NCBI GenBank assembly: GCA_013398055.1
Contig: VZRS01001505.1
Location: forward strand, 62,001-126,000
Origin: Ifrita kowaldi
Taxonomy: Eukaryota; Chordata; Aves; Passeriformes; Cinclosomatidae
DNA length: 64,000 nt
Reading direction: 5' to 3'
Shown here: positions 1 to 13,710 of the stretch, one piece after another
Numbering within the stretch: the first letter of the stretch is position 1
How the letters are laid out: each line of letters opens with the position of its first letter
Program-made: the position numbers and the translations under genes
The notes under the pieces: model-generated
Seen by the model: the letters and a program-made list of their open reading frames with translations, nothing else
The model's database searches: none
What the model was told of the DNA's origin: nothing

Positions 1-2699
1 GGCCTTCCTTTGCCTTGTTCCTTGGGCAAGCCAAAGGAACATTGACAAAACCCAGTCCTTGGTTTTATCTCTCTGCCATTGGCAAACTTTTTCCCACAGA
101 AGAGAAGGAAAGAAAGGGAGGGGGAAAAAAAGGCAAGTAAATGGCTCTGTTTTGTGTACTGTACTTTAGGTTAGATAAAGAGAAGGGATAAACGATAGGT
201 TGAATGTTGGATATAGGATTGAAAGTGATGGAGTTGCACAAGGAGATGAAAGCTGCTTCCCTTCTTGGCAAAGACCTTGTTGGTCTAGGTCTAAATGCAA
301 CATCTGGTTTTGGGCTGTCTGGACTTCCATCATCAGTGGGATGCACAAAGCTGCTTGTATCCCCAGCACTGCTGCCCCTGCTTTGTGTAGGAGCAGGTTG
401 TGCTCACAGGCAAGGCTGTGCTTTGCTTTCCCCAAAGCATCTCAACTGAAGGTCCCAGCCGTCAGTTCTTCCTTGAGCCTTCAGATGCTTCCAGAAAATG
501 TCACCTTCCAGGTCAGTGCCTGAAGGCTTCCCTGACTCCTGCCTGAGAGCCCCAGTATAGAGGAGATGCAAAGGCTTGTGATATCTCCATGGACCAATTG
601 ATTTGCAGCTTTGCATTACAGAGGTTACTGCAAGTGTAAAATGGCTACTCATTCCTCAGACTTTATTCCTGCAATGTAGCTCTCCCCCACCTGGTTTTTC
701 ACCAGGAATGGAAGCCACTACGTCCTTCGCTGCTGTAGCCAGCAGCATTTTATCTCTTTGACACCATCAGTCTGGTCCTGCATCCCTTTGAGACAAACAC
801 GTATTCTTGCCAGACATGGAGGCAGCTTCCTTGGGTTTTCACAGGAAACTGGTGTCTCCAATAGGTCTCGCTTAATGGGACTTATTACTTGTTGAGTGCT
901 GGCTCAGGGCTAAACTGAGAACAAGGTGCAAAGTACTTGCATACTCTGAGGAGTTCACAAGTTACACTGGTGATGCCAAGCCATGCTGGAAAGCCTGGAG
1001 GAAGGAATGACTCAGGGTAATGCGACTGAACTCTTAAAGAAAGACGTGCTGTGAGGAGCATGGTGATTTGGCAAAGCAGGTTGAGAAGCAGTTTGGAAAA
1101 TCAAAGGTCCAGCTGGTCTGTGAGGCCCAATAGGCTGGGGCAGGGTGCCTGAGATGGATGGAGTGTTAGCTCCATCCCCTTGGGATTCCCTGGTTCAGGA
1201 GATGTGGTCCCTTTTTCTGTCTCACTCAGCTGGGTACAGCCTTTGGTGTGGATCCTGAGCGAGGTGTAGACTTATCCTGCATAATGCATGGTGAGAAATT
1301 TCTTCTGCTCAGTCCCTCCCATATATTAGGAGTGATGCAGATGGGGCTGCAATGAAAAAGCTTTAAGGTGAGTCACTGGGAAAATGTAAATCAGTTTTTC
1401 TCCCTAAGACTTGCTGAAAGCTTTTGGAGAGGCATTATGAATGAAGTGGGTGGGAAAAGACAAAAATTGCTGTGATAAAACCATGTGGCCAAGTGGAATG
1501 GGAAGAGGTGGGCTGAAAAACAAAAACTAAAGGCAAGTTTTAGAAAATGAGTACAGGAATTTGGTATAGTAGAAAACCAGAGAAAGAATTAACCCAAGTA
1601 ACAGAGTCACTGCACCAAGTATTTCAGCACAGCGAGGGAGGGATGTTCCCCTCGTGGGCTGTGCATGCAATGTCATTACCACTGACTCAGATTAACACTG
1701 GAAATCCTGGCAGCTTTACATGTACCTGGGGACTCAGAAATCTGAATCTGGGGTTTGCAGCTTAAGCTGCTTTCCAGTGGTGAGGCACAGAAAATCACCA
1801 GAACGTGCCTGGGTCCTGTTAGCAGTCATCAAACACTGCCCCCTTACAACCCTTCTCTCTGCAGGGCATGTGGGCTCCCAAACCCTCGTGGTAGACCTGG
1901 GACCTTCCCTGGATCAGAACAAGTTGTTGTTGTTCTAATAATCAGAGACTTTTGGCTTATCTGTCCATTACAGCTTGGATCTTGTCTCATTCCTGGGTCT
2001 GCTGCCCTGACCAGAGTCCTTGAGGTTTCAGCCTTTCTGCTGTGTCTGTGAACATCTCTCCTCACAAAAGCAGCGACTGAAGGAGCAGTTCTCGTGGAAG
2101 TCTCTCATTCAGATATATCAGGAATGCCAGGGATTTATGTGCTGGAATGCATGGTTTTCTCTGGTGTGACCTAATAGCTTGTAAGGATGAGGGGTTTTAC
2201 GCTCTGTGCATCTTCCTATGTCTGCATTTGCTACCCTTTCCTCTTTTTAAACTGTTAGGTTCGTATACAAGCCAAATCTTACAGTCCTTACTCAATTCAT
2301 GGTGATGTCAGCTGAGAACAGATCACAGGAATTTGGTATTAAACAGCCAATGATTTGTTTTTTTGAACAAGCAGAGAATAAAGGTCCAAGTAACTCACCC
2401 AAATGTAATGCCTGAAACTACATTTTGATGAAGAGACAGAGAAAAATCAAATTAACTAAAGTTTCCTTTAGTAAAATAGTAGTTTCACTTTCTTAAAAAA
2501 ATTATAATCATTGGGAATTTTTTCTTTTCTTTTTTTTTTTAATGGTTCCTAACAACCTCCCGTGTTCTGCTCCTCTAGTGGTTTTTTGTGTCGTAGTGAT
2601 GCTCAGATGGCTTAAGTATGGCTGGATTAAAACGTGCAGTGTTTTGTGGGTTCATTAACCAATTCCAACTGAGCTATGGCCTCTGTCTCTCTGTTTCAG
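1..2699 (+). other. TRABD2B: Intron 5' of the TIKI exon (3' part only)
   Basis: No coding exon, repeat copy or RNA gene is recognised here. The sequence is unique-looking and mildly AT-rich, with a T-rich stretch at about 2519-2540 near the acceptor. Short open frames on both strands show no family similarity and lack splice-site support. The previous exon, which should encode more of the TraB-like domain, lies outside the window. Confidence 0.75.
2655..2699 (+). other. Splice acceptor region of the TIKI exon (branch-point candidate, polypyrimidine tract, AG)
   Basis: A TTAAC at 2655-2659 fits a branch-point consensus about 40 bases before the acceptor. A pyrimidine-rich run from about 2680 (CTCTGTCTCTCTGTTTCAG) ends in AG at 2698-2699. 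Cutting here puts the first exon base exactly at codon position 1, where the TIKI similarity starts. The open frame continues upstream to an ATG at 2676, but those codons are intronic and not family-like. Confidence 0.85.
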
Positions 2700-2874
2700 G
2701 TCCCGAACTTCATCAACACAACGCTCCCACCCCACGAGCAGGTGACGGCTCAGGAAATAGACAGCTACTTCAGACAGGAGCTCATCTACAAGAGGAATGA
2801 GAGGATGGGGAGAAGAGTGATGTCACTTTTAAGGGAGAACAGAGACAAGAGCTTCTTCTTTGCCTTTGGAGCAG
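2700..2874 (+). CDS. TRABD2B: Internal coding exon of a TIKI-family Wnt metalloprotease, probably TRABD2B (TIKI2)
   Basis: Seen: between a polypyrimidine-AG acceptor and a GT donor lies an open 175-base segment, with 58 full codons from Val (GTC at 2700) plus the first base of a Gly codon. Key stretches are VPNFINTTLPPHEQ, AQEIDSYFRQELIYKRNERM and the end FFFAFGA(G). Known: these match TIKI proteins, type I membrane proteases related to bacterial TraB/GumN that clip the Wnt N-terminus at the cell surface or in the secretory route and so inhibit Wnt signalling. The YKRNERM segment is the conserved Arg-Asn block of the TraB fold. The final Gly-Ala-Gly leads into a conserved His (GxGH motif) that must lie in the next exon. 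N-T-T at exon residues 6-8 is a potential N-glycosylation site. The upstream intron is phase 0 and the downstream intron phase 1. Inferred: TRABD2B over TRABD2A, from remembered sequence and huge introns. Family call about 0.95, paralogue about 0.7. The exon is intact, with no stop or frameshift. Confidence 0.88.
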
Positions 2875-2880
2875 GTATGG
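2875..2880 (+). other. Splice donor after the TIKI exon (GTATGG)
   Basis: GCAG|GTATGG gives a usable donor, with +3 A and +5 G matching consensus and +4 T not matching. It leaves the exon in phase 1, one base into a Gly codon. This is where the family sequence continues as Gly-His. The reading frame beyond this point runs only three more codons to a stop. Confidence 0.85.
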
Positions 2881-5800
2881 CATGATTTTGTCTGTTTTAC
2901 TCAGTTACCATGATTGGAAGTGAAGTGTCTGGAGTGCTTAAGGTCTCTGGGCCTGCGGGAAGATTTCTCAGGAGGCTTCCCTTTGAAGCAGAAAGACTTT
3001 CGTGTGTCCAGACCCACTTCTAAAACGGAGTGAGTTGTTGTAGGAGGTGGGTCTAGGTCCAGCCAGGCTGCACACAGGCTCCACTCCCTGTGTTTTCCGT
3101 CTGACTGTAGAAATGTGAAGCTGTAAGTATTTTTCACATTGTTGTGTTTGTTTCCTTCCCAGACCTGTGGGCTGCTTGGCCACAGGTGTAGGAGATGGTT
3201 TGAGTGCCTTTGAATTTGCAAGCCCAGGTGCTGATGGCAGTGAGTGGCAGAACACAAACCCTTTGGTGGCACAGGCACGTGTGTGTGGCTCCAGGTGCTG
3301 GCCCAGGGTTTCAAACCTTCTGGGGTTGCTGCAGTTGGACCTTCTCAATGGGCGACTGAGCTGCTTTGGTGGTGTGTCTGTACAGACTGGCTGGTTTGGG
3401 GCTTTGCACAAGGGCAGGAGTTGTGTGTGTAGCTAAATACCAGCATTTTAAACCATGAAGTAAAACTCCAGTGTGTCCCTCTGCCTGTTTAAGTGCTCTC
3501 CCTGAAATCTGCAGAACAAGGATGTCTGCAGTACTTCTATGAGCCTGCAACAGTCCGTGCTACTGTCCTTTCTCTCCCTTTTTTATTTTTTCCCTTTTCC
3601 GATGGAATTCACATTTCTGTGTGATAAGAGTATAAATAATAACTGTTCAGGCCCCAGCTCAGCAGAATCCTGAGCACCAGCTTAAGAGTCTCTTTGAGCT
3701 CCCTCGACTTCAAGGCGGCCTGAGATTGCTGTGTCGAGAACCAATCTGCTCCTCCTGCTCCCTCTCCTTGGCAATTCCTCATTTTTGACAGAACTTTGCT
3801 TCTCATCCCATGGCTCTCGCTATGAACTTTGGCAACAACTCACCTTTCGCTACTCACTTCAGTGGGAATTTTGATTAAAGACTGTGGGTTTTAGCAGAGA
3901 CACGTGCATTTTGATGTATTTATTTTTCGAGTGTATCCGGACTGAATTTTCCCAAGCTTATTTAATCTCAGGCTTGGCTGATATTTCTGGCCAAGGAGTT
4001 TTGCTTAACTGTTTTTACAGTAGGAAAATATATCATGATGGCTCATAATTGGACAGGCATTCATAAAAACCAGCTTGTCTAACCCAAGGAGTGAGGTTTA
4101 TCGGAGAATATCGAACATGATGTCTTAGATGGAGTTTCCAGTTTTGGAAATGCCTTAGCCAGTACATAAATGGAGCTGAGGGGATAAACTGGGCATCACT
4201 GCCCACTTGTCCTGCTCTCCACATTTTTCCAGGGCATCAGCTACAGACCATGGCTTGAGACAGGATCTTGGACTAGGTGGGTCATGGATCCAAGGCACTG
4301 CAGCTATTTGTGCTAGTAACAGAAGGGAAATTAAGCCAATGGATACTAATTACACATTACATTCTTTAGAAAGGCACTTTTAACTTCTGGGAGGTTTGAG
4401 CTTTCCTTCCCTGTCCCCATCAGAGAGCACCTACCTGAAACTCCCGGGGAGCATCCGTTGGGAGAGCTGGCTCATAAAGACCAAGTCTCATTTTGTCTTT
4501 TAGGCCCATTTCTGGTGATGTTGAAAACTGCCTTTGTTGCTGGGTTGTTTTGTTTCCTCAGCACTGACTATGACAGGACAGAATAGACACACACAGCCAG
4601 ATTTATTGAAAACTGGGATGTGGGAGATGCCGAGGAAAGCTTTTTGTTTTGGGTTCTTTGTTCCAGCATCCCTTTGGCTTTTCTCACCAAATTGGGCCAT
4701 CCCTGCAGGCTAGCCCTACTTTAAGTACAATTAATTCCTGCTTTCTTCTCTGGGATGTTTTTTTCTTCATGCAGTGAACACTGAGAAAATTACTAATTTT
4801 TTCAATGCCAAAACTTCTATGTGACCAAAGTGCAGGCAAGTTCATTTCCTCTTCTGATTCAAATGCAGGTTTTTTTCCTGAAGGTTTTTTTGTTTCCTCT
4901 TTCTCCCCATGAACTGAGTTAGAAGAGTGGCTTTTATTGATACATCTTTTATTTTGCATCCTTATACCTAGTTCTTGAATTTTAAGGGGTTTCTTTGCTA
5001 TGTGCTTGGGGCATGAATTCAAATTGGTTTATAAAACCTTGAGGGTTTGGTTTTGCATTTTGTAAAAGTAAAGGATGTTTTTGATGAAAGTTGAGGCTTT
5101 CACATATTCCCATGAATTCTGAAGTGCAAAATTTTAGGAATGCACTTCTGGTTGGGGTAGGCATGATAGAGTCTGCAGGAGTTTATTTGCTCCCAGAACA
5201 GTGCAATTTAAGATTCTGCATCTCTAAGACTAACATGATGAAGGAGAAATAATTTGAAAAAAGAAATATTCTGGACAATGTACTTCAGAAGATATTGCCC
5301 TTTATGCCAAGCATGATCTCTGCATTAATCTCTTAATTTTGAGGATATTGGAACTAATGAATGAATAGTAATTAAATTATATATGTGTATTATGAATTGT
5401 TTTCCAAATTTCATAATCTACATCATAGTTCCTGGGAAAGGAAGAATTGGATAAAACTGTGCTGCCAAATAAAATTAGGAAAATAAGTATTTTCCTAAGT
5501 AAGAAAATAAGCCTGTTATGAGAAAAGCCCCTTGGAAACACTTCAACAAATGCAGTTTTACAGACCAGGTCTGCTCTAGGAGGGAGCCCCAAGCCCTGCA
5601 GGATGATTCATGTGGACTCAGATGTATCCTGTAACTCCCAGGTATAACTGGAGCCAAAGGGTTGGGAAACAGGATCTTACCCAGAAAACAGCCCCCCTGA
5701 GACAGAGCCGTGCCTGTTCCTCTGGTGGCCTCCCTGCAGGGAGCTGTACCTTGTGGAGGCTGCTGTGGTGAAGTTTTACCTGGCTTTTGCCCAGCTGCAC

Positions 5801-8504
5801 GCAGCCATTGAGGCTCTTTTCCTCTCTTGGGGCATCATCCTCAGGTTATTTTAAGATCCCAGTGTCGTGGATGGGTGCTTCTGTAGCATCTAGTAATGAA
5901 TTCGTATAATGAGCTTGGCTGAGGCAGGGGGCACCACGCAGGTGTCTTTGCAAATTACAGTCAGGTTTGGCTCAGTGTGTCCTGCTCCATGACTGTAGAA
6001 CCAAAAAACCCCACAAAAAACCCCAAACAAATCCAGTGAGCGGCTTCAAATAAAAAGCAAGATGATGATGTCCTGGCAGCCTGGTGGTGCAGGAGCCTGG
6101 TGCCATGGAGCTGGAGGATGCAGGTGTCTGTCAGCAGAAAGTGTGGGGTCAGAAATCCCTCCTGGGCTGAAACATGGCAGAGTGTAAAGCCCTGTCCCCA
6201 TAACAAAAAATGCACTTTACCATCAGAAAAAAACATAGCTCACCCACGTGGAGGGAGATGTGGCAACCCCTCTGACCAGATCTAGATAATATTCATGCAG
6301 GGACAGATTCCACAGCCTGGTCCCAGCAGATCTGGAGGTCAGGGCACCACTGGAAACACCCACTACACTCTCAGATGGAAGATGTGACCACCGAACTGAT
6401 TGGAATAGAGCAGGCAAATTAATTTAGTTGAGCAACTCTGCATGTTTATGGGCTGGTTATTACCTATTTTATACATAGATATTCTCACTTCATCCTGCCT
6501 TCCTGTTAAAAAGAAGGCTGATCAAAATCTTTCAGCCGATAGTTTTTCAGTGAAAAATTGGGTGTTTGGGGAAAACAGAATTTTTCTGTTTCCTTCTGGA
6601 AAAACAAGTCCACTTTTTGTGGATGTCAATCGAAATCCCAGGTGCTTGGGTGTCATTGTTCTCCTGTAAACTGGGATTCCCACTAAAAGTTTCACTATGT
6701 GCCATTTAGAGCTGTGCTGAAAGACCTCGTGGTGCATCATAAGAGAGCTGGTTCAGGGTCTGGCCTGTAACAGCACGAGGCTCTGAAACATCCAACAGAC
6801 AAATCCTGGGGACAAAGGAGTGGGCAGGGGACAGGCATTTGAATATCCAAGCAAGCTGAGATAAAATAGTTTTTCATAGAGTGAAGCAAAGCTTTTTTAT
6901 GCTGTTGAAAGATGGGGGGAGTTTGTTCCAGTCAAAAGTATTAAAACAAAAAAAAAAATTACACAATTCTTAAAGGAGCTTTTCAGCTTTTTGTCATTCT
7001 TAAAAATAAAAAATAGACTTCTCAATAGATTTCAGCCTTTTCTGCCTTCCATGACTTTACTCACTATTTAAATATGTTGGAGTAATTCAGACTTTTAATT
7101 TATTCCTTTATAAAACACATAGAAGTGAAAATAGCCATTTATTCTTTCTACTTTAATTTCTTTCTCTTCTCCAACAAAAATACAGGCTCTGGGTAAAAGG
7201 GACCCAGCTCTGTACCCAGTTCTGTAGCTTTTGTTTTCTCCTGCCAGAATTTACCATGTTCAGACTTAATGTGAAAATCTCACCATACCTGTATTCACAG
7301 TAACTGTACCCTAGGAATGAAAGAGCAGTTATTGTTTGTGCAGTTAAATGATATTTTTCATTTAATGGGCAGGGTAACATTTCCCTTTGAATGAATAAAG
7401 GCAGCTAAATAGAGTACTTCCAAGTAAAATTTGGGCATTTGCTTGGGTTTTGTGTTTCAAAAATCATGATGGTTTGCTTGGAATTATTGATCTGTAATAA
7501 CAGTGAAGTGCCTTAGACCTCATTTATACAGACAATTTTTAAAGGTCCTTCTGCAGTCAAGGAAGAGACACACAGCCAAGAGCACACGGGCTGTTAAAAA
7601 GAGTTAATATTTTGGCAACTAAGACCGTACACATGAAGTCAATGTTTAAGAAAAAACCCACTCTGGGTTATTTCATTTTTATGGGCAAATAATTTTCAAG
7701 TAACACTTATGATAACAGATGGATAAATTTATGTCTGCAGTTAATTTGAATGATAATTTCCTTAGGATGTTTTACTTGCGTTTTTTTCTTTCTTTCTTTT
7801 ATGAGAGCTGTCAGTTTTGCAGCTGAGGGCTGGATTTACTGCTTCAGACATTCAGATGCTGCTCCAGTTCACAATGTTTATTAGCAGCCAAATCAGTAGG
7901 CTTTGAGGCAGTGGGTTTTGTTTCTTAAAATAATAAATATATCATGGAGAATATTCTTTTCTTGAGACAGAGTTGAAATGCAAGTACCATAGCATCTCCC
8001 ACAGCAAGAGGGGAAGCAAGTTGTCTCTGGACCACGGTTCTGGGGTGGAGGAAAGCACATGTTTAACCACCCCACCAGCCCCCACAGCATCTGAGAGGTC
8101 AGAGAGGACCCAACTGTTGTTTGTGGTGTGGAGGAAGCCAGATTGCCCACAGCTCCTGATGAAGCTGGTGAGAGCAGGGATTTGTTTGTGTGAAATTTAG
8201 AGCGCTCTTGCTCATCTGCAGGCTTAGGTGGCTGAGTTTAGGTACATATTTGTTGATGGATTGGGTTTAAATTTCTGAGATGTTCTTCAAGAAAATGAAT
8301 TCGGGCTCCATTGTAGGTGTCTGTGTGCTGCCATAAAGCACAAGAATTCATCCCAGAGTAGGAACAGCAGCTGTGGAATGTGATCCTTTCCATGCTCAGA
8401 ACAGGTGAATACCCTGCCCCTCCTGCAGAGTTCTCTCAGCCATCACTGGATGGGCAGTGTCATCAGGAATGATTCTGATCATCATAAATTAGACTGTTAG
8501 CAGG
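2881..8504. other. Intronic sequence without recognised elements
   Basis: Unique-looking, mostly AT-rich sequence. There are A/C-rich runs at about 6000-6035 and a short A tract at about 6949-6958. A few short open frames up to about 147 codons overlap on opposite strands around 2900-3440 and look like chance. No repeat family or RNA gene was recognised. Confidence 0.6.
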
Positions 8505-8565
8505 AATCATAGAATAGTTTGGGTTGAAAGAAACCTTTAAAGATCACCTGATCCAAGCTCTCAAA
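8505..8565 (-). mobile_element. CR1 LINE 3'-tail fragment (about 60 bp)
   Basis: The + strand reads AATCATAGAATAGTTTGGGT and then the GATCACCTGATCCAAG-like stretch, the reverse complement of a CR1 3' end. The terminal ATTCTATG octamer lies on the left, so the element is on the minus strand. Only the last 60 or so bases survive, consistent with extreme 5' truncation during target-primed reverse transcription. Right border approximate. Confidence 0.85.
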
Positions 8566-9512
8566 CAGCAGTGTTACTTGCTTCCAAAGTAAATGTTCTC
8601 TGGTGGTTCTTCATAACGGGGCTCAGAAGTGGGTTGCACTCCATTTTCAGTAGGGAAAGAGAGAATTGTGCAGCTTTCCAATAGGTTGGGGCTGGTGTGA
8701 GAGCACAGTGAGAATATATAATCTCCTCCTTGTAGTCCTCAGCTCCAGCTATTTCCCTGTTGTCCTCTCTGCAGAGGATTCCCAAGGGAATTTCAGCACA
8801 CATCATTTTAGATACTTGGTGTACCAAAGACAGAAGCAGGCTCACCCTTCACCTTCTGGAATCAGTAGGAGTGACAGACATCTCCAAGGTGACTCAGGTC
8901 TTGCATGGTATTGAACACCACTGAGATGTTCTTATTTTTCTCTGAAAAATAAGGCCTGCCTGGGGAGATACCCAGATAATGTAGCTTGAACATGCTGCAT
9001 CAACGGGTAACAAGGTGACCACAACTGAGCTGGAACATTATGAATGTTGAATTTGGGGGTGGGGAGGGGCCAGAGGAGAGGTGGCAGTGGTATTTTGTTG
9101 GAAAACCGTATTTCTACTCAGTAGTTTGGAAAAGGAAGGGAAGTGATGGATACTCTGAGCAACTTAAACTCAACTAATTAAAATCCTGAGAGCCTTTGTG
9201 AAAGTCATTAGCACCTGCCACGGGATCTGGCACTGGGGTTCACATGTGTTACTTGGAAGTGTTTTTTCAGGAGGGAAGTGCCTTGAGGCCGCCGTCCAGC
9301 TGCACACTGAGGGACGGGGATTTACAGATGTTGAGTATGCAGATAGCTGCTTTCCACTCGCGACTGAGGCAGTATTGAGTGCAAATCAGGCACCAGGTTG
9401 CACCCCTGTTGTGTCACTGGGAACCAACTCATCAGAAGTCTGGTCCTCTCTCCACCAGGATTGTGGAGCTCTTTACCATTTTCATTCATCATCTCTGATC
9501 CTGTGTAGAACA

Positions 9513-9555
9513 CAAAAGGAAAAAAAAGGAGGGGGAAAAAAGAAAAAAAGGAAAG
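9513..9555. repeat. Purine-rich (A/G) low-complexity tract
   Basis: A run of A with GG and GGGGG interruptions, containing almost no pyrimidines for about 40 bases. Typical simple sequence with no family assignment. Confidence 0.8.
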
Positions 9556-12500
9556 CCCTTGCGGGCTGGAATATAAAGAGACTTTATCCCCCGGGTCAGG
9601 CGTCCTGATCCAATGCTGATTAGTGGTGCTACTGACATCACCAGCACAGTTCATCAACGGGTTCTCTCAGTGGAGCAAGAAGTTGGCGACCAGGAGATTG
9701 AACTTGGCCAGCCTACAAAAGAGAAGAAAAGGGTGAATTAACAGTTTGCAGATGCTAGAATTCCCCCTGCTCATGTTTATTTGGGCATCCAGATGCTTGT
9801 AGTGAGGTCAGCCTATTTTTGTGTATGGACTTCTTTTACTATTAGTTTTTAAGGCAAAGTATCACTTTGCTTTTAGAAATAGACTTGCATGCTAATTTTG
9901 ACCAAAACCATGCAACCGATTCATTTAAAAGTCTTCATTAAACAGGCAATGCCTGATTCTCTTTTCAGACACTCTGTTGTAAATCAGGAGATACTCCACT
10001 GGGGAAAAGCTTGTTCCAAGTGCAAATCCAGCCTGCAGCCTTTTAAAATAAAAATAAAAAAATTTGAGGGAACATTTTTTAATGTACATTGATCTTGTAT
10101 AATACGGAGGTTTGGAAGTCCCTGAATATTTGCTTTTCACCTGAAGCTTAAATTGGCAAAGAGCGCCTCAGTTAGGGAGGCCAAAATAAACCTGCCTGCA
10201 CCACCTTTTTGTGAAAAGGGAACTTCTGTTCTGAAGGCTGATTCCTGTAATTCTGATTTGAGAAACTCTTGTTGTATAGCAAGATATTAATTGTAGAAAC
10301 AGCGTAGCCTGTGCAATGGTGAGAGATGTTTTGAGGCCTCGGTCATCTGTACCAACCAAGTAAGGCAAGACACGTAGCAGGCAAAAGAACAGATTCCTGT
10401 ACTTAGGGTTGCAATTTGGTTTTTTCTCCTGGTATGTCATCCCCTAAGCTGTTGAGGGAAGCTGGACAAGCCCTGGACACTGTTTGGTGGTCTGGTGGAG
10501 AATTCATTGTGCTCAGCAGGGAGCCCAGCCTGGCCGCTGCCCACCTTTGCTGTCATTGTTGCTCCACTGAAGGTGAGTGCAACCCCAAATCCAGGTCTTT
10601 GTTTGCTAGTTGCAATATTCAAATAAATGCTGAAAGCAACTAAAATGGGCCTTGCAAACTGCAGTGTGTACATTCACCATCTCTGGTGTGATTCTGCCCG
10701 TGACTAATGGGGAAAGTTGCCTGTGCGCTGTAGGATTTGGGTTTAAAGAAGCACATACATTAATGTCAGCTCCTCTGGGTCCCTGACATGTTCATATCAT
10801 ATTTATTATTATGCCCGTGCCAAGTTCTACTGTATAAGTCTAATTCTGCCTGCCTGTTCTCAAAGGAAAGAAAATTCTATTGGCCCCTCCTGCCCTATAA
10901 TAGAGGGATTTTGGCTATGTCCTTACTGTATTTCTCTTCAACATTTGAGATGTGAAAAATGTAGACATAATTTGGGAAATTTTCTCTTCGGAACTGAAGA
11001 ACCATGAGAGGCTTAAGGACTCTGCTGAACACGAATAGGCTTAAGCATGGGTTGAAATTCTTTTTCACCCCCACACACACGCAAGAGCTTGCTGGGGATC
11101 CACAGGCCACCCTGTAAGCTCTCAGGAGACCAGGCAGGGCTCCCATATAACTCTAGATTTCATAATGGGAGTGTTGAAATCAATATATGGATGCCAGACA
11201 ACTCATCACTTCCCATCCCAAAACTCTGCTGGAAATTCCCATCCAGCTCTAACAGTGCTGTTGGGAAAGATTTTAAAAGAGCAGTGTTGTGAACCCAAGG
11301 ACTGGCAATCTTCCTCTAACACTGAGGTTTCTGCGGGATGCTCCTGTGAAAGGCAAACAGATTGCAAAGGATCCAAAGATCTTGTCTCAGCTGGGATACC
11401 TTTCTGGGCTGCCTGCAGTGATTAAAATGTCTGTGCACCCAAGTGTACTTTTAGTCCCCCTGCTGTCTGGTGCTGTCCCAGAGCAGAAGGCAATCCAGTT
11501 ACTCCGCTTCCTTCCATTCAGAGCCTGGAGTGCAAGCAAAGATCCTTCAGTGGTGTTTCAAATTAATGCAAGTTGATGGGGTTGACCTGAGTTCGCGTTC
11601 CTTTCTTCTGCCCCTCCTGCCTGGGTGCGTACTCTGGAGGAGGAGCAGGGATGTCCCAAGGCATCCTGGACCACCATAGCTGAATCCCCTGCAGCTCCAC
11701 TCTTGGAGCCTCCAGCTGTTGGAGCAGAAGCTGGAAAGGGAATTTAATAAAGCCAGGAGTTTAGGAACCAGTTCGTACTGCTTGTGGTGTTGGTTTCTTA
11801 GAGGTTCAAGCCATTTCTGACCAGTTTTGGAGCCAAGTTGCAGGAGGACTGCATATGGAGAAGAACCAGTGGTAGTCTTGGTGCCCTGGAAAGGCAGGGC
11901 ATGACTGCTGGCTGGAGTCAGTTGTTTTGCAAAAGTGGATTTGAAACTAAAAGCTTTAGAAAGCCTGGCTGTAATTTATGTGGATTTCTCGAGGATTTTT
12001 ACTGGTATGGAAACTGGGACTGGAAATCTCATTAAACTGGGCGTTCTTGTGAGAGTTTCAGGTTTTCTTAGTCATGGTTGTGCCAGGAATATCATCAGAG
12101 AAAACTTGCTGAGAAAGGATTTATGGATTTGGGATCAGATCCTATTCTCACTGAATTAATGGTAGTTCTGCAACTGACATCAAGGTGACTGGCATGTGCA
12201 CCTGGATGAGACATTATTTATTTGTCATTCCAGGTCTTTAATCTAGGCTGCTACTTTCACATCAATACCCTTTTTATAAGCCTATTAAATCCCAGTTCCA
12301 TTGTTATTTTCTCTGGTAGATCAGAAGAGATGTGTCAAGGAAAAGAAAATGTATGCGCAGTATACCTCTGCCCAAAAACAATATTTAAACATCAGAAACG
12401 TAAAGTGAAGGTAGAATTACTTAGAGGGGCAGAGGGGAAATAATTAAAGCTCCAGCCGGCAAGACGAGATGTCGTAAACTTCAGTTATTCACCTCTCTTA

Positions 12501-13681
12501 GACATTCAAAACACAAACTTTGCCACCGTTCAGGCATTTTATAGAGGCCTGCAGAAAGCAACAGAGGTCTCTTGGACAAAATTGCTCTGGTGGCAACTGA
12601 AACTGGGCTCAAGCCCAAGTCCAATAGCTGAGCTGCCATCTGAAACTGGAAAACGTTCGGGTTCGTGCCTGAATCTCAGCTCTCTCTCTGCTCTGGGCGG
12701 TAGAAACCCTGAGTCTGGACTGGACTGATGGGGAGTGAGAAGAAGCTTCAATCTGTGGAAAAGTTTTGCTGTTTCAAATTGGTTTTTGAAAAGATTACTC
12801 AAAAAACTGGAAAATATGGTAATTCTTGGCAAAAATGGACTGACTTAGAGGTAGGCAAGCCCTTCTTCGTAGAAGAGTTTGCGAAAGAATTGTGAACTGA
12901 AATATGGCAAAATATGATTTCAGAAGTACCAGGCTTTGCTCCCATCAACCTCGAGGGAGGCAGTGGGAAAGAAGAGACAGGCAAATAAACCAAAATCCAG
13001 ATGAATCCACCTTGGAACTTTTAGTTTGCAAGAGATGATCAATGAGACCTACCAAATGCTTTGGTTTCAATAAACTCTTGCTCATCACCTGAAAATTATT
13101 CTGCCAGAGAACTTCCAAACACCTTTTTTAATCTAAACACAGCATTTTGGTGGAGTTCAGCTTTGGAACTTTCTGTCAGAAAAGTGAAATCTCCCATCAT
13201 TTTCCTGGAATAATGTTGCTGGAGTGAAACCTATGTGACTTGTATTTAAATTAATAACTTAAGTCTTTCCTAGTATTTTTCTGTATTTTATTATGGGAAA
13301 TACCTTAAATACTGAGGTTTGCAAACTTTTTAAAATAGTATTTTTGCACTGAAGGTAAATGGAGGGAAAAATCAAATGCCACCACTGGGTTAACTCTGTA
13401 TGAAATTCAGCACCAATTTTCAGTATTTATACAGAATTCACATTCACTTTGTGTTTTTCCTTGAGGTGTTTGAGGTACAGTGAAACTGCTGTGAGGTTCT
13501 TATCACTTAGCGATCTGGTCTGGTTCCAGTTGAAAATTCTGCACTACCTCTCGCTGGGAGGATTGGTTTAAAAGGAACAGAGATCTGCCAAAGAAATAAA
13601 GACTTCATTATTGACATCAATGCTATTTTTAATCTGGTTTCCTAAGGAAATGAGGCTTAGGCAATGGCAGTGTTTGTGAGT

Positions 13682-13710
13682 ATGCATGTGTGTATATATA
13701 GGTGTGTGTG
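13682..13710. repeat. Short TG/TA-rich microsatellite-like tract
   Basis: ATGCATGTGTGTATATATAG followed by GTGTGTGTG. It is an impure dinucleotide tract of about 29 bases. Confidence 0.75.
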
